Source of the DNA: Gnetum montanum
Lineage: Eukaryota; Streptophyta; Gnetopsida; Gnetales; Gnetaceae
Direction: 5' to 3'
Length of the DNA: 64,000 bases
Assembly: GCA_015680685.1 (NCBI GenBank)
Contig: MNCI01004504.1
Coordinates: 141,409 to 205,408 of the forward strand
Under the pieces are notes generated by a model, which was not told the origin of the DNA, did not search any database, and was given only the letters and a program-made list of their open reading frames with translations. Below, one piece after another: positions 49,801-57,899 of the stretch (the first letter of the stretch is position 1; every line of letters begins with the position of its first letter). The position numbers and the translations under genes were made by a program.

Positions 49801-51396
49801 AAAATAGATCTTTAGGGTCTTGTGCTTTACACATGGATATAATAACATACTTTAGTTTCATTGTTAGAAAAGGGTATAACTAGTTTTATTATTTAGTAAA
49901 TGAAACTTAAAAGAGATTAACTTTACAATTAACTCAAATAAAACATGTTAGAATTTGGTGCCTTAACCACAGAAATAATGCATTGAAAGTTAAATTAGAC
50001 TTACATGGTTTTGTCGTCGGTATTATCTGTGTTGAATTCAATTACTTCATATTCTTTCATCTCTAACAATTTCTTCATGGCTTGATCTTTACATGTTCCA
50101 GAAATTTTCCTACATTAAGATGATCAAGACTTCAAGAAACAAAGTAGAAGTTTTCATTGCTAACACTATACTGGCCACAGCACAGCACATGTCAAATGAA
50201 ATAAATATACGATTTCTTAATGAAATTGACAGAGAGGAATCAATGCATGCAAACTTTCTGGATTGCCAATGTGAAACGTTATTGAAAAATATGTTATATG
50301 CTTTTGTCATCAAAAGCATCTTGCTCCGGTGGAGAATGAAAAAAGTAATTAGACACATTCTTACAAAAAACTGCTCACAACCCATCATGTCTATTTTAGA
50401 ATGCATCTTCATGCTATACTTGAGTTTCAATTGATGAAAGATAAATGGAATGAAATAAATAGAACGGAGGAAAACTTTCTTGCTGACGCAGGCAGTTGAC
50501 GATATACATGTTCATTTAGGCGGATTGGAATGTTCTTTACAATTTGTACACCTACAGACATTGGATATGCAAGGAGCGCAGGGCTTAGTAATCTGTACAA
50601 ATGAATACCATTCAGCAGTCGTAATAGGTGGAATCACATATGTAAATTCCCCAACAACTGAACTAAGGTTTTTTAATTCACTTCACCTTGCCGACGTTCT
50701 TAAAGTTTTCTCCTAAACAACGGGAAATTGCTTCTGTTTTATAACCTTAAAAACAGCCACAGTTGAATATGACTTCACTGCGTTCTTGTGGTAACATTTT
50801 TTCTTGTGCAAAATAGGGGATGAACTTAAGACTTCAACCAGTCTTGCAGCCAAGATTCACAGAAAATTGCTATCAAACTTGAGAAATGCAAAAATGATTT
50901 ATGTTGTGACAAGGATTAAACTCAGATGTTATACATAAACCAAGCCAGTAAAAAACATATGCTGGATTCTAGGCCGAGTTGCCTAATTTACAGGACACTT
51001 GTCCAAATCCTGTTGCGTCAACTGTTTTTGATCTACTATATATCATCACTAGTGGCATTCAATTTCAAGTTGCGATTTCCTAAAATCGATCAGGTTAGAT
51101 ATATGTTACCAGCCCCACTGTGTGAGCTGTGCAGCCAAATAATTCCCGACGAAGCCCATCCCAAATATGAACATTTTCCTCTCATCAGCCTTAGGAGCTT
51201 TACCATTTTCCAAATTTACGTGGCAAACCATGCAGCGATTTGGTTTTCGGCCGTGAAAAGCCGCTGCCGCATACTTAGCAACTTTGATATGCTGCGATGA
51301 ATTCAAAACAGAAGTTTTGGGTTGGAAAGTGTACTTTGAAGCCGAATATGAACGAAATACGCAGTAAATTGAGGTGCCCCCGCACGCAGAATTCAT
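31560..51396 (-). CDS. NAD(P)-binding Rossmann-fold protein, YeeZ-like atypical SDR; 8-exon split gene
   Basis: Exons (minus strand): 51396-51110, 50109-50005, 48589-48505, 48365-48284, 37228-37189, 37086-36952, 32396-32259, 31827-31560. They sum to 1140 nt, 379 residues plus TAG, with no internal stop. All seven introns are GT-AG with compatible phases (2,2,0,1,2,2,2); lengths are 1000, 1415, 139, 11055, 102, 4555 and 431. Seen motifs: GMGFVG dinucleotide-binding loop at residues 79-84, THIICSIPP near 143, YLSSTSVYG near 182-190, FRLGGIYGPGR near 234-244, TSRVHVADI near 269-277 and YNVVDDDPSPR near 294-304. This order fits plant relatives of bacterial YeeZ, atypical extended SDRs whose reaction is unknown to me. 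There is no YxxxK catalytic pair at the usual place; YAEYEW is found there. About 75 residues precede the Rossmann domain, Ser/Lys-rich and poor in acids at the start, so an organelle transit peptide is plausible. An upstream in-frame ATG at 51471 would add 25 hydrophobic residues. Confidence 0.93.
32259..32396 (-). CDS. Exon 7 of YeeZ-like gene
   Basis: This 138-nt exon begins after TTGTATAG and ends at donor GTATGT. It encodes AIHTMLQHENVSRKQ and then RYTSRVHVADIIQAI. The 'TSR.HV.DI' block is diagnostic for extended and atypical SDRs of this group. Confidence 0.92.
33300..35360 (+). pseudogene. LINE (L1-type) with ORF1 knuckle and truncated ORF2
   Basis: An ORF1 relic carries CFFCGKTNH*AKDY near 33939-33985, a CCHC knuckle with the last Cys changed to Tyr. 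After a gap, ORF2 sequence follows: SRARWLKKGNKNTSFFF near 34755, then FFLEFFDILGDNIQDSFNLM near 35093-35155, VLIPKRSDAYLP and DFKPI near 35200-35250. This is the linker and the start of RT. The endonuclease and everything after NNQSSFM near 35345 are missing. Frames change repeatedly. Confidence 0.78.
35590..36795 (+). pseudogene. Poly(A)-tailed retroposon with coiled-coil ORF relic
   Basis: Plus-strand frames give a charged helical protein: EIYSITKEVEEQLKKDAEAR near 35900, EHKRLEKQQKQ near 36045, ENAELKRQHYASIY near 36180, and CPYSELDVSFRLLDKRIK near 36255, ending near 36515. Several TAG stops stand at Gln or Trp positions. A 3' UTR-like stretch and A15 at 36781-36795 follow. The parent protein is not recognised. 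It could be a processed pseudogene or the ORF of an unknown retroposon. Confidence 0.55.
36952..37086 (-). CDS. Exon 6 of YeeZ-like gene
   Basis: This 135-nt exon begins after GAGCAG and ends at donor GTGATT. It contains LARIYAEYEWISWGKS and then QVFRLGGIYGPGR, the most conserved block of the family. The donor is weak (GTGATT) but is the only one that keeps phase with exon 7. Confidence 0.92.
37189..37228 (-). CDS. Exon 5 of YeeZ-like gene (40-nt microexon)
   Basis: This exon is only 40 nt: acceptor CTGAAG, then GC completing Ser, then VYGHWNGNWVDE, and donor GTACGT. It supplies the VYG of the SSTSVYG motif. ORF callers miss it because of its size. Phase and motif both fit the flanking exons. 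Confidence 0.9.
37620..38240 (-). pseudogene. Charged coiled-coil ORF relic
   Basis: Minus-strand frames are rich in Glu, Arg and Lys (for example FMRHGQEERRRRIEEQERR near 37680-37740, RRIREAKV near 38070, LSNQELLKATLRRVVEEE near 38135-38190), with stops and frame changes. No domain is recognised. It lies in the same direction as the host gene but has no splice context, so I take it as a repeat-borne ORF. Confidence 0.4.
38888..39420 (-). repeat. Possible LTR (minus orientation)
   Basis: Read on minus it has a TATA-like CCTATAAAAGG near 39230 and a poly(A) signal AATAAAG near 38990, and begins TGTTACTTG and ends GTTACCA. Flanking pentamers do not match, so the borders are uncertain. Confidence 0.4.
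39480..39755 (+). pseudogene. LINE (L1-type) ORF2 linker fragment
   Basis: ELYWKQQAHAKWLKEGDKNT is followed by LFFATAKANNLGKQ, the usual ORF2 stretch ahead of RT. It ends at 39755, nine bases from a LINE piece in the opposite direction. Confidence 0.75.
40366..40561. other. Assembly gap (196 N)
   Basis: It lies inside LINE ORF2, between the RT thumb region and the zinc domain, next to a C20 run at 40567-40586. Confidence 1.
41079..41172. repeat. 47-base tandem duplication in LINE RT
   Basis: Two units starting GGTCCATACTGATAATAAAA differ at one position. Read on minus they duplicate the RT stretch SFAITFYYQYG, a frame-changing insertion. Confidence 0.9.
41242..41260. repeat. (CA)n microsatellite with C run
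   Basis: About ten CA units behind a C-rich stretch interrupt the LINE RT frame. Confidence 0.9.
43600..44486 (-). pseudogene. LINE ORF1 (DUF4283-like with zinc knuckle)
   Basis: It begins MMSDMSGASEVNKGCGYN. It continues through the region typical of plant L1 ORF1: QWAKEVWGVGTMDMRSL near 44150, then APVWVCVFGIPWAMWNLEF near 43900-43960, matching the 'W.R..GLP...W' core. A knuckle-like CSLCEKNGHCEPDH lies near 43661-43620. C/G runs at 44046-44058 and 43664-43684 break the frame. The protein would bind RNA in the LINE particle. Confidence 0.7.
44490..45300 (+). pseudogene. Ty3/gypsy fragment H2 (integrase)
   Basis: The second catalytic block (IISDRNSKFISHFW near 44510-44555) is followed by a relic of QFDGQTKGVN near 44618, FLYNN and KSPFEVNYG in other frames, and the tail NFVVGDRV near 44950, KMGPFKINAKSND near 45033. 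The part upstream of the core is cut off by the LINE. The tail is closely similar in layout to H1. Confidence 0.78.
45300..46320 (+). repeat. 3' region/LTR of H2 with dense AGACATCT/AGATGTCT octamers
   Basis: Between 45490 and 45750 about a dozen variants of GAGACATCT and GAGATGTCT alternate in both directions. Downstream are GTGTGTG-rich segments. ORFs here are open by chance. Confidence 0.55.
46320..46990 (+). pseudogene. Coiled-coil repeat ORF relic (relative of 57900-60900)
   Basis: It reads YMELANLRYANL near 46380-46415, then VEKQVATTFTLF, KRKLHVAQAKLEVL and NLAKRMVEY*ELKEKVEVFN. The same blocks in the same order occur on the minus strand at about 58600-58200 (YMELANLRYANL, LEKQVASSYFLY, ENLAKRMNNYQEL). 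No domain is recognised. Confidence 0.6.
47000..48283. other. Intron 4, right end
   Basis: Nothing recognisable; the ORFs on both strands look random. Confidence 0.5.
48284..48365 (-). CDS. Exon 4 of YeeZ-like gene
   Basis: This 82-nt exon begins after CAAGCAG and ends at donor GTAAGT. It encodes VISRVGQLLNHAALKG and then LCWAGYLSST, the strand leading into the SSTSVYG motif. It ends with one base of a Ser codon that is completed by the first two bases of exon 5, 11 kb away. Confidence 0.92.
48505..48589 (-). CDS. Exon 3 of YeeZ-like gene
   Basis: This 85-nt exon lies between TTGGTTGCAG and donor GTTAGT. Its central stretch THIICSIPPSPG matches the conserved 'THLL.SIPP' strand of the family, and it ends GDP in phase 0. 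The following intron is only 139 bases. Confidence 0.92.
48590..50004 (-). other. Intron 2 of the YeeZ-like gene
   Basis: 1415 bases, GTAAGT...TTGGTTGCAG. It is AT-rich without a recognisable element. Confidence 0.85.
50005..50109 (-). CDS. Exon 2 of YeeZ-like gene
   Basis: This 105-nt exon lies between acceptor ATGTAG and donor GTAAGT. The first base completes the Trp codon of exon 1, then the exon reads KISGTCKDQAMKKLLEM. The 'V/ISGTC' step directly after the Rossmann loop and the following helix are typical of the family. It ends in phase 2. Confidence 0.92.
50110..51109 (-). other. Intron 1 of the YeeZ-like gene
   Basis: 1000 bases, GTAACA...ATGTAG. A minus-strand open stretch near 50670-50515 (about 50 codons, Cys-rich end) has no match I recognise and breaks the phase, so it is left as intron. 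Confidence 0.8.
51110..51396 (-). CDS. Exon 1 of YeeZ-like gene
   Basis: This exon encodes residues 1-95 and two bases of residue 96. It contains a likely transit peptide (starting MNSACGG) followed by the nucleotide-binding strand and loop MFIFGMGFVGN. The donor is GTAACA at 51109. The ATG at 51396 is preferred because it gives a Ser-rich, acid-poor N-terminus. An in-frame ATG at 51471 is also open and cannot be excluded. Confidence 0.9.
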
Positions 51397-51471
51397 GGAT
51401 GTGATGATGATGTGAGTAAGCATGGACCAGAAATGAAACAATGTGCACCACTTTGTCTGTTTTATGTTCAT

Positions 51472-51760
51472 GTGTAATCTTTGCCCTTTTCTGTGTTTTA
51501 ACTAGAACTATTAATTAATTAATAAATAAAAATAATGTCATGGCGATGCTGCAACGTCAGCTTTTTGGCCGTTCTGGTTAACCCAGACGTAAACGAACAT
51601 GCATAAATAACGACGCAAGTTACAAATTTGGACTCGAAGTCGCCCATAACAAAAAACAATAAAGCCAAAATAAAATCATAGCGGGTTAGGCCCATAACAA
51701 AAAAACAAGAAACCCAAAATAAAGTCAAGGGTTGGTGGGCCAAATAGAAGTCAACAAGTC
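51472..51760 (-). promoter_or_regulatory. Probable promoter/5' UTR zone of the YeeZ-like gene
   Basis: This short stretch lies between the first possible start codon and decayed element E. It keeps several CpGs, including ACGT cores near 51552 and 51590, unlike the CpG-poor repeats around it. An AT-rich TTAATTAATTAATA block lies near 51510-51530. No clear TATA box can be fixed. It also holds an imperfect tandem duplication of about 50 bases (see the repeat entry). Confidence 0.35.
51641..51740. repeat. Imperfect tandem duplication upstream of the host gene
   Basis: Two units of about 50 bases, each starting GCCCATAACAAAAAA and continuing into an A-rich CCAAAATAAA segment, follow each other directly. 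They differ by several substitutions. Confidence 0.55.
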
Positions 51761-52011
51761 AATGGTGAAGGAGGAGACACGGGGTGATCGTAAGTAAAAC
51801 TCAAGCTAAAGAGTGCATAAGTGGACCAAGGTGGGACCGTCAAAGATCCAAACTTGCTTATGTATAGATGAGAGTTCACAGCATTTGGGCCAAGTTTAGG
51901 GGTAAGGGGGTCTTGAATGGGTAGTTACTAGAGGAGGTGAGGTGATAATGAGCCATGGGAGGGTAAGAAGATGGTGTCATGCAATGCTTTCAAAGGTAGT
52001 GCTGTAATGTT

Positions 52012-52023
52012 TGGTATTAGAGC
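52012..52023 (+). promoter_or_regulatory. Primer-binding site of element E (tRNA-iMet type)
   Basis: TGGTATTAGAGC has one C-to-T change from the usual site. The sequence before it (GTGCTGTAATG) is the decayed LTR end. Confidence 0.75.
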
Positions 52024-52357
52024 TAGGTCATGGATCAAGATTTGTTACCCGTGGCTAGGTCATGTCACAATGACAAGAAAGAGGCAAAATAATCAGAATT
52101 CTACATTGTTGCTTCAGGTCCTGATCCTCGCAATCGGCTAATTGGGGGTGGCAATCTAGAAGATCAAGTACATGAGAACATGCACAAAGATGAGAATGTG
52201 CATGAAGATAAAGATGTGGAAATGCTTGATGAAAGAAATACTGATGAATCCTTCAAGAAGATCTAGGAGCTATGGGACCAACTTCTAGAAGTCAATCATG
52301 TGTTCTTACTAAGCAAGTGAGAAAGGTTCAAGAAATTGTGAACGTTATAGACATGCC

Positions 52358-53318
52358 TAATGAGTGGCGAGGTATCCCTACACTCAACCATACGAAACGA
52401 GCATAGCACACGCGATCCGGTCGAACTCCGCAGACTAAATGCCTAAACGCCGCAAGGAACACTTGGGGTTAATTAATTATTGTCTTCCTAGACTTACTTG
52501 TTGTTGTCACGGTGTATGGTTAAGTAAGTCCGAGGTATATGATTTTTTTGGTCTTTTATGGTTTTTCTCCTATGCTAAGAGGTAAGGGGTAGAGAGACTA
52601 AAACTAACTTTAACTACAGCACTAAGTCCTAGCGTCAGCATCCGTTCCCACTTGCCATACACACACTGAACTGTGCAACTGTGGCTACCAAACACTAATC
52701 GTTACTGGGATCACCACACGTAATGCATGTGCTTGAAGCAGTCGTACTAAGACACTTAACTAATCTAAGTGTGACGAGCAGCCGATTCCTTGACTAGCCG
52801 TACACATCCATGGATGCTCGTAATCAAGTCGTACTCGTCCCACGTTCTAGGAGATAAGGGTGAGAGAATCTAATCGCGATGAGTAGCCGATTCCTTGGTT
52901 AGCCGTACACATTCGTCAATGCTCGTAACCAAGTCATACTCATGCCGCGTTACTAGGAAAACAATAAATAACATTAAATAAACCTATCCATGTACTACAA
53001 GGTTTATCCACAAAGCTCGTCTTTATTGCCGTACACAACTTGGGTTCATGTACAAAGCTGCTCGAATAAAGAACCATTCACTTGGGGGACTCCTACTGCG
53101 GGCACATGGAAAATATTCTATCTCTGGGGTGATCAATCTGCCAGAGCTTCGCTACCTCTAGCCTATGATATGAAATGAGGGGAGTGTCGCCTCTTATTTA
53201 TAGATTTAGCAGTGGACCGCGATATCGCGTACGCTATATCGCAGGGGACGATGCGATATCGCGTACACGATATCGTAGGGAATGCGATATCACGGCTTGT
53301 GCATATCGCGTCTCATCA
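52358..53318 (-). repeat. 3' LTR of element D
   Basis: 961 bases. Read on minus it starts TGATGAG and ends CTCATTA (one C-to-T change). The TATA box is at 53203-53195. An array of CGATATCG-type palindromes lies at 53214-53311. ATGCC (52353-52357) is the outer flank. Confidence 0.88.
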
Positions 53319-55222
53319 TAGCCTCATGATTGAATGAAAACTCGTCCTCGAGTTCCTTACAATAATATTGGGAAGGTATGGAATTATTGAGGGGAATGGA
53401 ACTAATGGGATGACATGTGAACGGATCATTATTACAAGACTTGACAAAAGTGGTGTTCATGACAACAAAGGTGAACACCTTATTACAATGACACCAAGCC
53501 TTTATTGGCAGCTTGAGAGAAAGAGAGAGAGATAGAAAGAAGTGTTGCTGCTGCCAATGCCAAGATTGCACTTTTTGCTGTCCATCCATAAGTGCACCAT
53601 CGATCTTACTCCTTGCATAGCTGCTTTAGCGCTGCTCCTATTCCAAGTGTTTGCTCGAGATCCATTTCGTTGTTGTATGATTGACATCTGCACACACAAC
53701 ATAATCATATATTAGCAAGGGTAATTGAATCATTAAGTAATTAATGCCTTGCTTCAGTGTAGGTCCATTGGCTAGGTTGTGGTATGGCTAATATGGATCG
53801 GGAGATGTAGTAATGATGACTACCGAAGGTGTAGGGGTTAGGAAGAAAATCAAAAATTTTGGCGCTAAGAGAAAATCGAAAAAAGCGGGCCCCGTACCCC
53901 CATGACTAATCGCGAACCTCCTGTAGCAGTAGAATGAAGAAGGGAAAGGAGTAAGAAAGATAGATAAAAAGGGACAACTAAAAACATCAATGAAGTAGAT
54001 GTCAATATGGTAATGAACAAAATAATAATTAATTGCAAAATGTTAAGGAAAAGAAGTTAACGAATGCACCAAATAGGAATGTTAGTGGGTCCTCCCCAAA
54101 GTAGGCTCATGCCGGTAATGCCCTGACAGACCCACATTCAAAGAGTTCGTAGGCTCTGGGAATGTCTTTTGGAACAAGAGTTAAAGTCTTAACTGCAAGA
54201 ATTTACCGAAAAGAAAACAATGCATCAACCAAAATATATACACTAATGATACAACCGGCAATGAGGTGAATAATGAGAGAAAAGGATGGAGAGAAGAGGA
54301 ATGGAATGGAATCCCAAGAACAAGGTGGTGTACAGCCCCTTGTGTGGTTTATGATTAATGTGACTTGGCAAATCTCATTCCAACTCCAGCCTCAAACCAA
54401 CCACTTCCAATGACTTCGCATCAATGCATTTGGTTAAACCATCCACTTGGATAACAAGGATGCATCTTCAAAGAGCCACCACCATTCCGATGAAACAAGG
54501 AGGCAATGGGAAGCGAGAAGGGCCTTAGTTAGAGGGAACACTTGTGGTTCCATAACCAGTGCTTGTAGCCCAAATTTTATTTCGTCTAAGGGGTGTGCTT
54601 TGACTTCTCACTTCATTTTTTTTTGTGTTTTGTGTTTTTATGTGTGAGAACCATACCATGCAAAGACTTCTTATTTTTATTGGCTTAGCTTCCGATAATT
54701 GGGTAACATCGGAACAGTGAGAAAACTCAAGAAGAAACATCTAAGCACCCAAGAGAATGACCAACACAAAAGCATCAAGTTCCCTTGAAGTCACACCCTT
54801 TGCAATCCTTGAGTCCTTCCTTAGTTTGAGAAATACCCAGTCACCGATTCGTTAAAGTTCTTATTAGAAGGGAACTGTACATTTCCAAGCCAAGAGAAAC
54901 CATAGAAATTGGTGGATGGATGGATGAAGTGATCTCATTGCCTGCCATATCAAAAGAAACATACCTTAGTATCAACATTGTAACTTAAAGGTAAAAATCA
55001 AACATTAGCAATCAATGAAAAACAGTTCATCCCATCGGTCCGAACACTTATTGGGTGACGAACTTACAGGATGGATACACACACACACTTACACAAAAAA
55101 TGGAAAAAGTATAATGATGGTGTAAGACAAAAACAGAAAAAGTTAAAGAAATTTGTAAAACAAAAACGTGTAAAACAAAAACATGAAAAAAAAATTGAAA
55201 AAGAACTGAGGGCCCCATATGA
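53319..55222 (-). other. Non-coding 3' region of element D
   Basis: It matches 6061-7925 and 23341-25267 in reverse. No coding potential beyond chance ORFs. Confidence 0.7.
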
Positions 55223-55886
55223 TTAGCATAGGTGGCCATCTCCCCCATGACTGAGTTGGAAGGGAGAGATCCGAAATAATGAGCGAGGTTGCCCGTTGGT
55301 GGAGGTGTAATTTGCACTGGCTGTTGCGGCTTCACAAAAAGGTTTTGTTTGTTGTACATTAACCAATAACCTTTTATCCGGGCTGTCAGGCTTATATATC
55401 ATCATGGCTCCAAAGGGAAAGGTAGTATGAATAATATAAGATCCTTCCCACAGGGTTTGAAACTTTGTACGTTGGGGTACATGTGTGGGGTTCTAGTAAA
55501 GGATCTTATCTCCTGGTTGGTATTTAAACCTTCGGATCCTTAAGTCATGATGTTGTTTACTGTGTGCTTTGTGCAACTCATTTAACAATAGTGCAACCAA
55601 TCTATTCTCGTCTAACACATTCAAAGTTGCTAGTCATTGTTTTTGTGCTAGGTCGAGATCCAGGTGAAGTTCGCAAGCCATGGACAGTGTATGGAGCTCA
55701 CTTTGTATAGGGAGTTTTGGAAGTAGGGAGCTTCCAAGTGGAACGATACGCCCAAAGAGCATCGTTCAGTTTCGTGCTCCAGTCTCGCCTAAATTTTCTA
55801 ATTGTTCATGTTAATATTCTGGTAATCTCCCTATTAGTAACCTCAGCTTGACCATTAGCTTGGGGGTGGTAAGGTGTGGTCAGTTA
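55223..55886 (-). pseudogene. Integrase tail of element D
   Basis: On minus: PYHPQANGQAEVTNREIT at the cut end, WAYRSTWKLP, then a deletion, LRIRRFKYQPGDK, and MMIYKPDSPDKRLLVNVQQT. The Glu of the DDE triad is present; the two Asp blocks are lost with the deleted part. Confidence 0.82.
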
Positions 55887-56835
55887 ATGTTTAAGGAGAG
55901 TAGTTGAAGCAAGAAACCAACTTGCATTTTATACAAATGATTTTGGTGTAATTTCCCTCAATGGTGATGGATGCCTTAGTTAACACAAGTGCTAACCATA
56001 ATTTTTTGTCACTAGAAATTGCTTACATCCTTCTTTTACTAGTGGTATTAGCTTTGGCATTCTATAAGTTAGCTAATTTTTTCCATCAAATGCATTAAGA
56101 TGACAATAGGTGTAGATATGAAGGTTAGATAATGGAGTGGAAAGTTGAATTTTTTAGTTTTGGATATCGGCTCTTTCCAAGTCATTCTTTGACAAGAGTT
56201 CTTGAAGAATGCAAAGGTGTTGGTTGCTTCTTACCTTAATGTTCTATACATTTCGCATGAGGAATCACCCTACATAGAGAAAACCTCATCATCAAAAGTA
56301 ACTAGCACACTTCATGATATCAATATTGTGTTCCTAGTGGTGATAAAAAAGATTGTTCAAGATCCAACCCAATGAATATTCTTAGCAATCTTGAGGAAGA
56401 TGGAGGTAGATGGTTCTATCGAAGTGAATGTGCAAATTAAAGAAATTCTTAGAAGGTATAAGGACATGATAATAGAAAAATTGCCAAAAGAGTTGCTTAA
56501 ATGGCATGTTGTGGATAACAAAATTGAGTTATTGCTATGGAAAAGCAGCTTTACCACTTGGAAATGGTGTTCTCCAAATTGCAAGAGAATAAATTGTATG
56601 TTAAATGAGAGAAATGTAAATTCAAGAAAGCAAAATTAAAATTCCTCAGTTATATCATTGGTGAAGGCAAGATAAAAGCAAACCCAAAGAAGATGGATAC
56701 CATTGTTTCTTGGCTTATTTCTAAGGATGTACATGAGAGGAACCAATTCCTAGGGCTGGCTAACTACTACTAGAAGTTTTTTTGGGGATTCTTAGATGTT
56801 ATTGCAACCTTGACCAACTTGCAAAAGAAGGATGT
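55887..56835 (+). pseudogene. Protease and RT remnants of element E
   Basis: Protease: ALVNTSANHNFLS near 55970 (canonical DTGA is NTSA, so the catalytic Asp is lost). RT leader: LRRYKDMIIEKLPKELL near 56445. From about 56540 the sequence jumps to the RT end (VFSKLQENKLYVK, then LSYIIGEGKIKANPKKMD near 56650 and QFLGLANYY near 56745), so the catalytic centre is deleted. Confidence 0.78.
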
Positions 56836-57690
56836 TGATGAGTGACAAGTATACCCTACACCCAATCATACGAATCACTAGCGTTCACTAAGTGATCTGG
56901 TCAAATTCTAAAGACTTTAGGTTTCTTTGTACACCAGTTCTAGGAGGGGAAACTAACTGTTGCAATCGTTATCTTCCAGGTTCCACTTGTAAAGTTCAAG
57001 AATATGGTTAAGTGTAACTAAGGTACATGATTTTTATCATTTTTTCTTTTGTGTTTTAAGTTACCTAAGATTAAAGTATTTAACTGCTAAATTAATCTAA
57101 TGACTAGCTACACTTAACTAATCCTAACATAAGCATTTGTTCCCACTTGTTGTACACATCTTGAACACATATAGTGCTATTGGGTTACCAAACATTAAGT
57201 GTTACTAGGATTACCAAGCATTAAATGTATGCTCAAAGCGGTTGTACTTATGTTTTTTATTTAATATATATTAATTAATTTCTTAATTACTTAAAAAAAT
57301 TAAAAGAAATTTCTTGAATATTAAATGCTTAAAAAATAATTAATCTAGTCCAAGTGCTACAAGGTTTGATCAAAAAGCTCATCTTTATTGCCGCACACAC
57401 TAAAGTGCTCATGTACAACAGTGCTCAAATAAAGGTCTGTATACTCTTTGACTTCTATTGCAAGAACTTAGAAAATATTCTAACTTTTGAATGGGAAAAC
57501 TGCTAAAGCTTCACTACAACTATGAATGGAATGCCATAAATGCAATGAGTAGGTGCACATTTATAGGCAAAACAGGGTGTCCCATTGATAGGTACACATC
57601 AATGGATCAAACCCTGCAACGATAGGATCACGTCGACCAAGTTACATTGATAGCATCCCATAGACACGGCCAAGCCATGACAACTTATCA
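56836..57690 (-). repeat. LTR of element F (minus strand)
   Basis: 855 bases. Read on minus it starts TGATAAG and ends CTCATCA. A TATA-like CTATAAATG lies at 57566-57558. Its first part carries CCATTGAT/ATCAATGG inverted repeats instead of the CGATATCG type. GATGT precedes it on plus. The adjoining sequence 57691-57780 resembles the family's pre-LTR segment, so this is a 3' LTR. Confidence 0.82.
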
Positions 57691-57899
57691 TATTCCCACA
57701 ACTAAATGAAAACTCATCCTTGAGTTCCTTACAAAATTTGGGAAGGTATGAGATTATTGACTAACTAAACAAACACACAACAAAAATTGAGTGCCCCAAG
57801 TGTATGGTTTATAATCATTACAAAATTTTGGTATTCAAGACAACAAAATTGAACACCTAGACAGAATTGACAAATATAATTCCTCTAATAGCATGAAGA

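Larger units (their letters stand above)
52358..55886 (-). mobile_element. Athila/Tat-like element D (3' part, minus strand)
   Basis: Its 3' LTR is 52358-53318, followed by the family's non-coding 3' region (53319-55222) and the integrase tail (55223-55886). It stops abruptly at 55886 against element E, so its 5' two-thirds are deleted. Its LTR shares the U3 palindrome type GCGATATCGC with G and A. Confidence 0.85.
51768..56835 (+). mobile_element. Ty3/gypsy element E (split by D, cut by F)
   Basis: Visible parts are an LTR end (to about 52009), the primer site, a gag relic to 52357, then after element D protease and RT sequence 55887-56835. It ends where the LTR of F begins (after GATGT). 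The continuation is not in the window. It lies in the direction away from the host gene, within about 300 bases of its start. Confidence 0.65.

Noticed and set aside
50093-50434. 113-codon plus-strand ORF
   Set aside because: It overlaps exon 2 in antisense and otherwise lies in intron 1.
50480-50716. Open ORF in intron 1 (both strands)
   Set aside because: No family resemblance; including it would break the phase between exons 1 and 2, which join perfectly without it.
55048-55359. 103-codon minus-strand ORF as a gene
   Set aside because: Its first part is the degenerate end of element D polyprotein and the rest is the family's non-coding 3' region.
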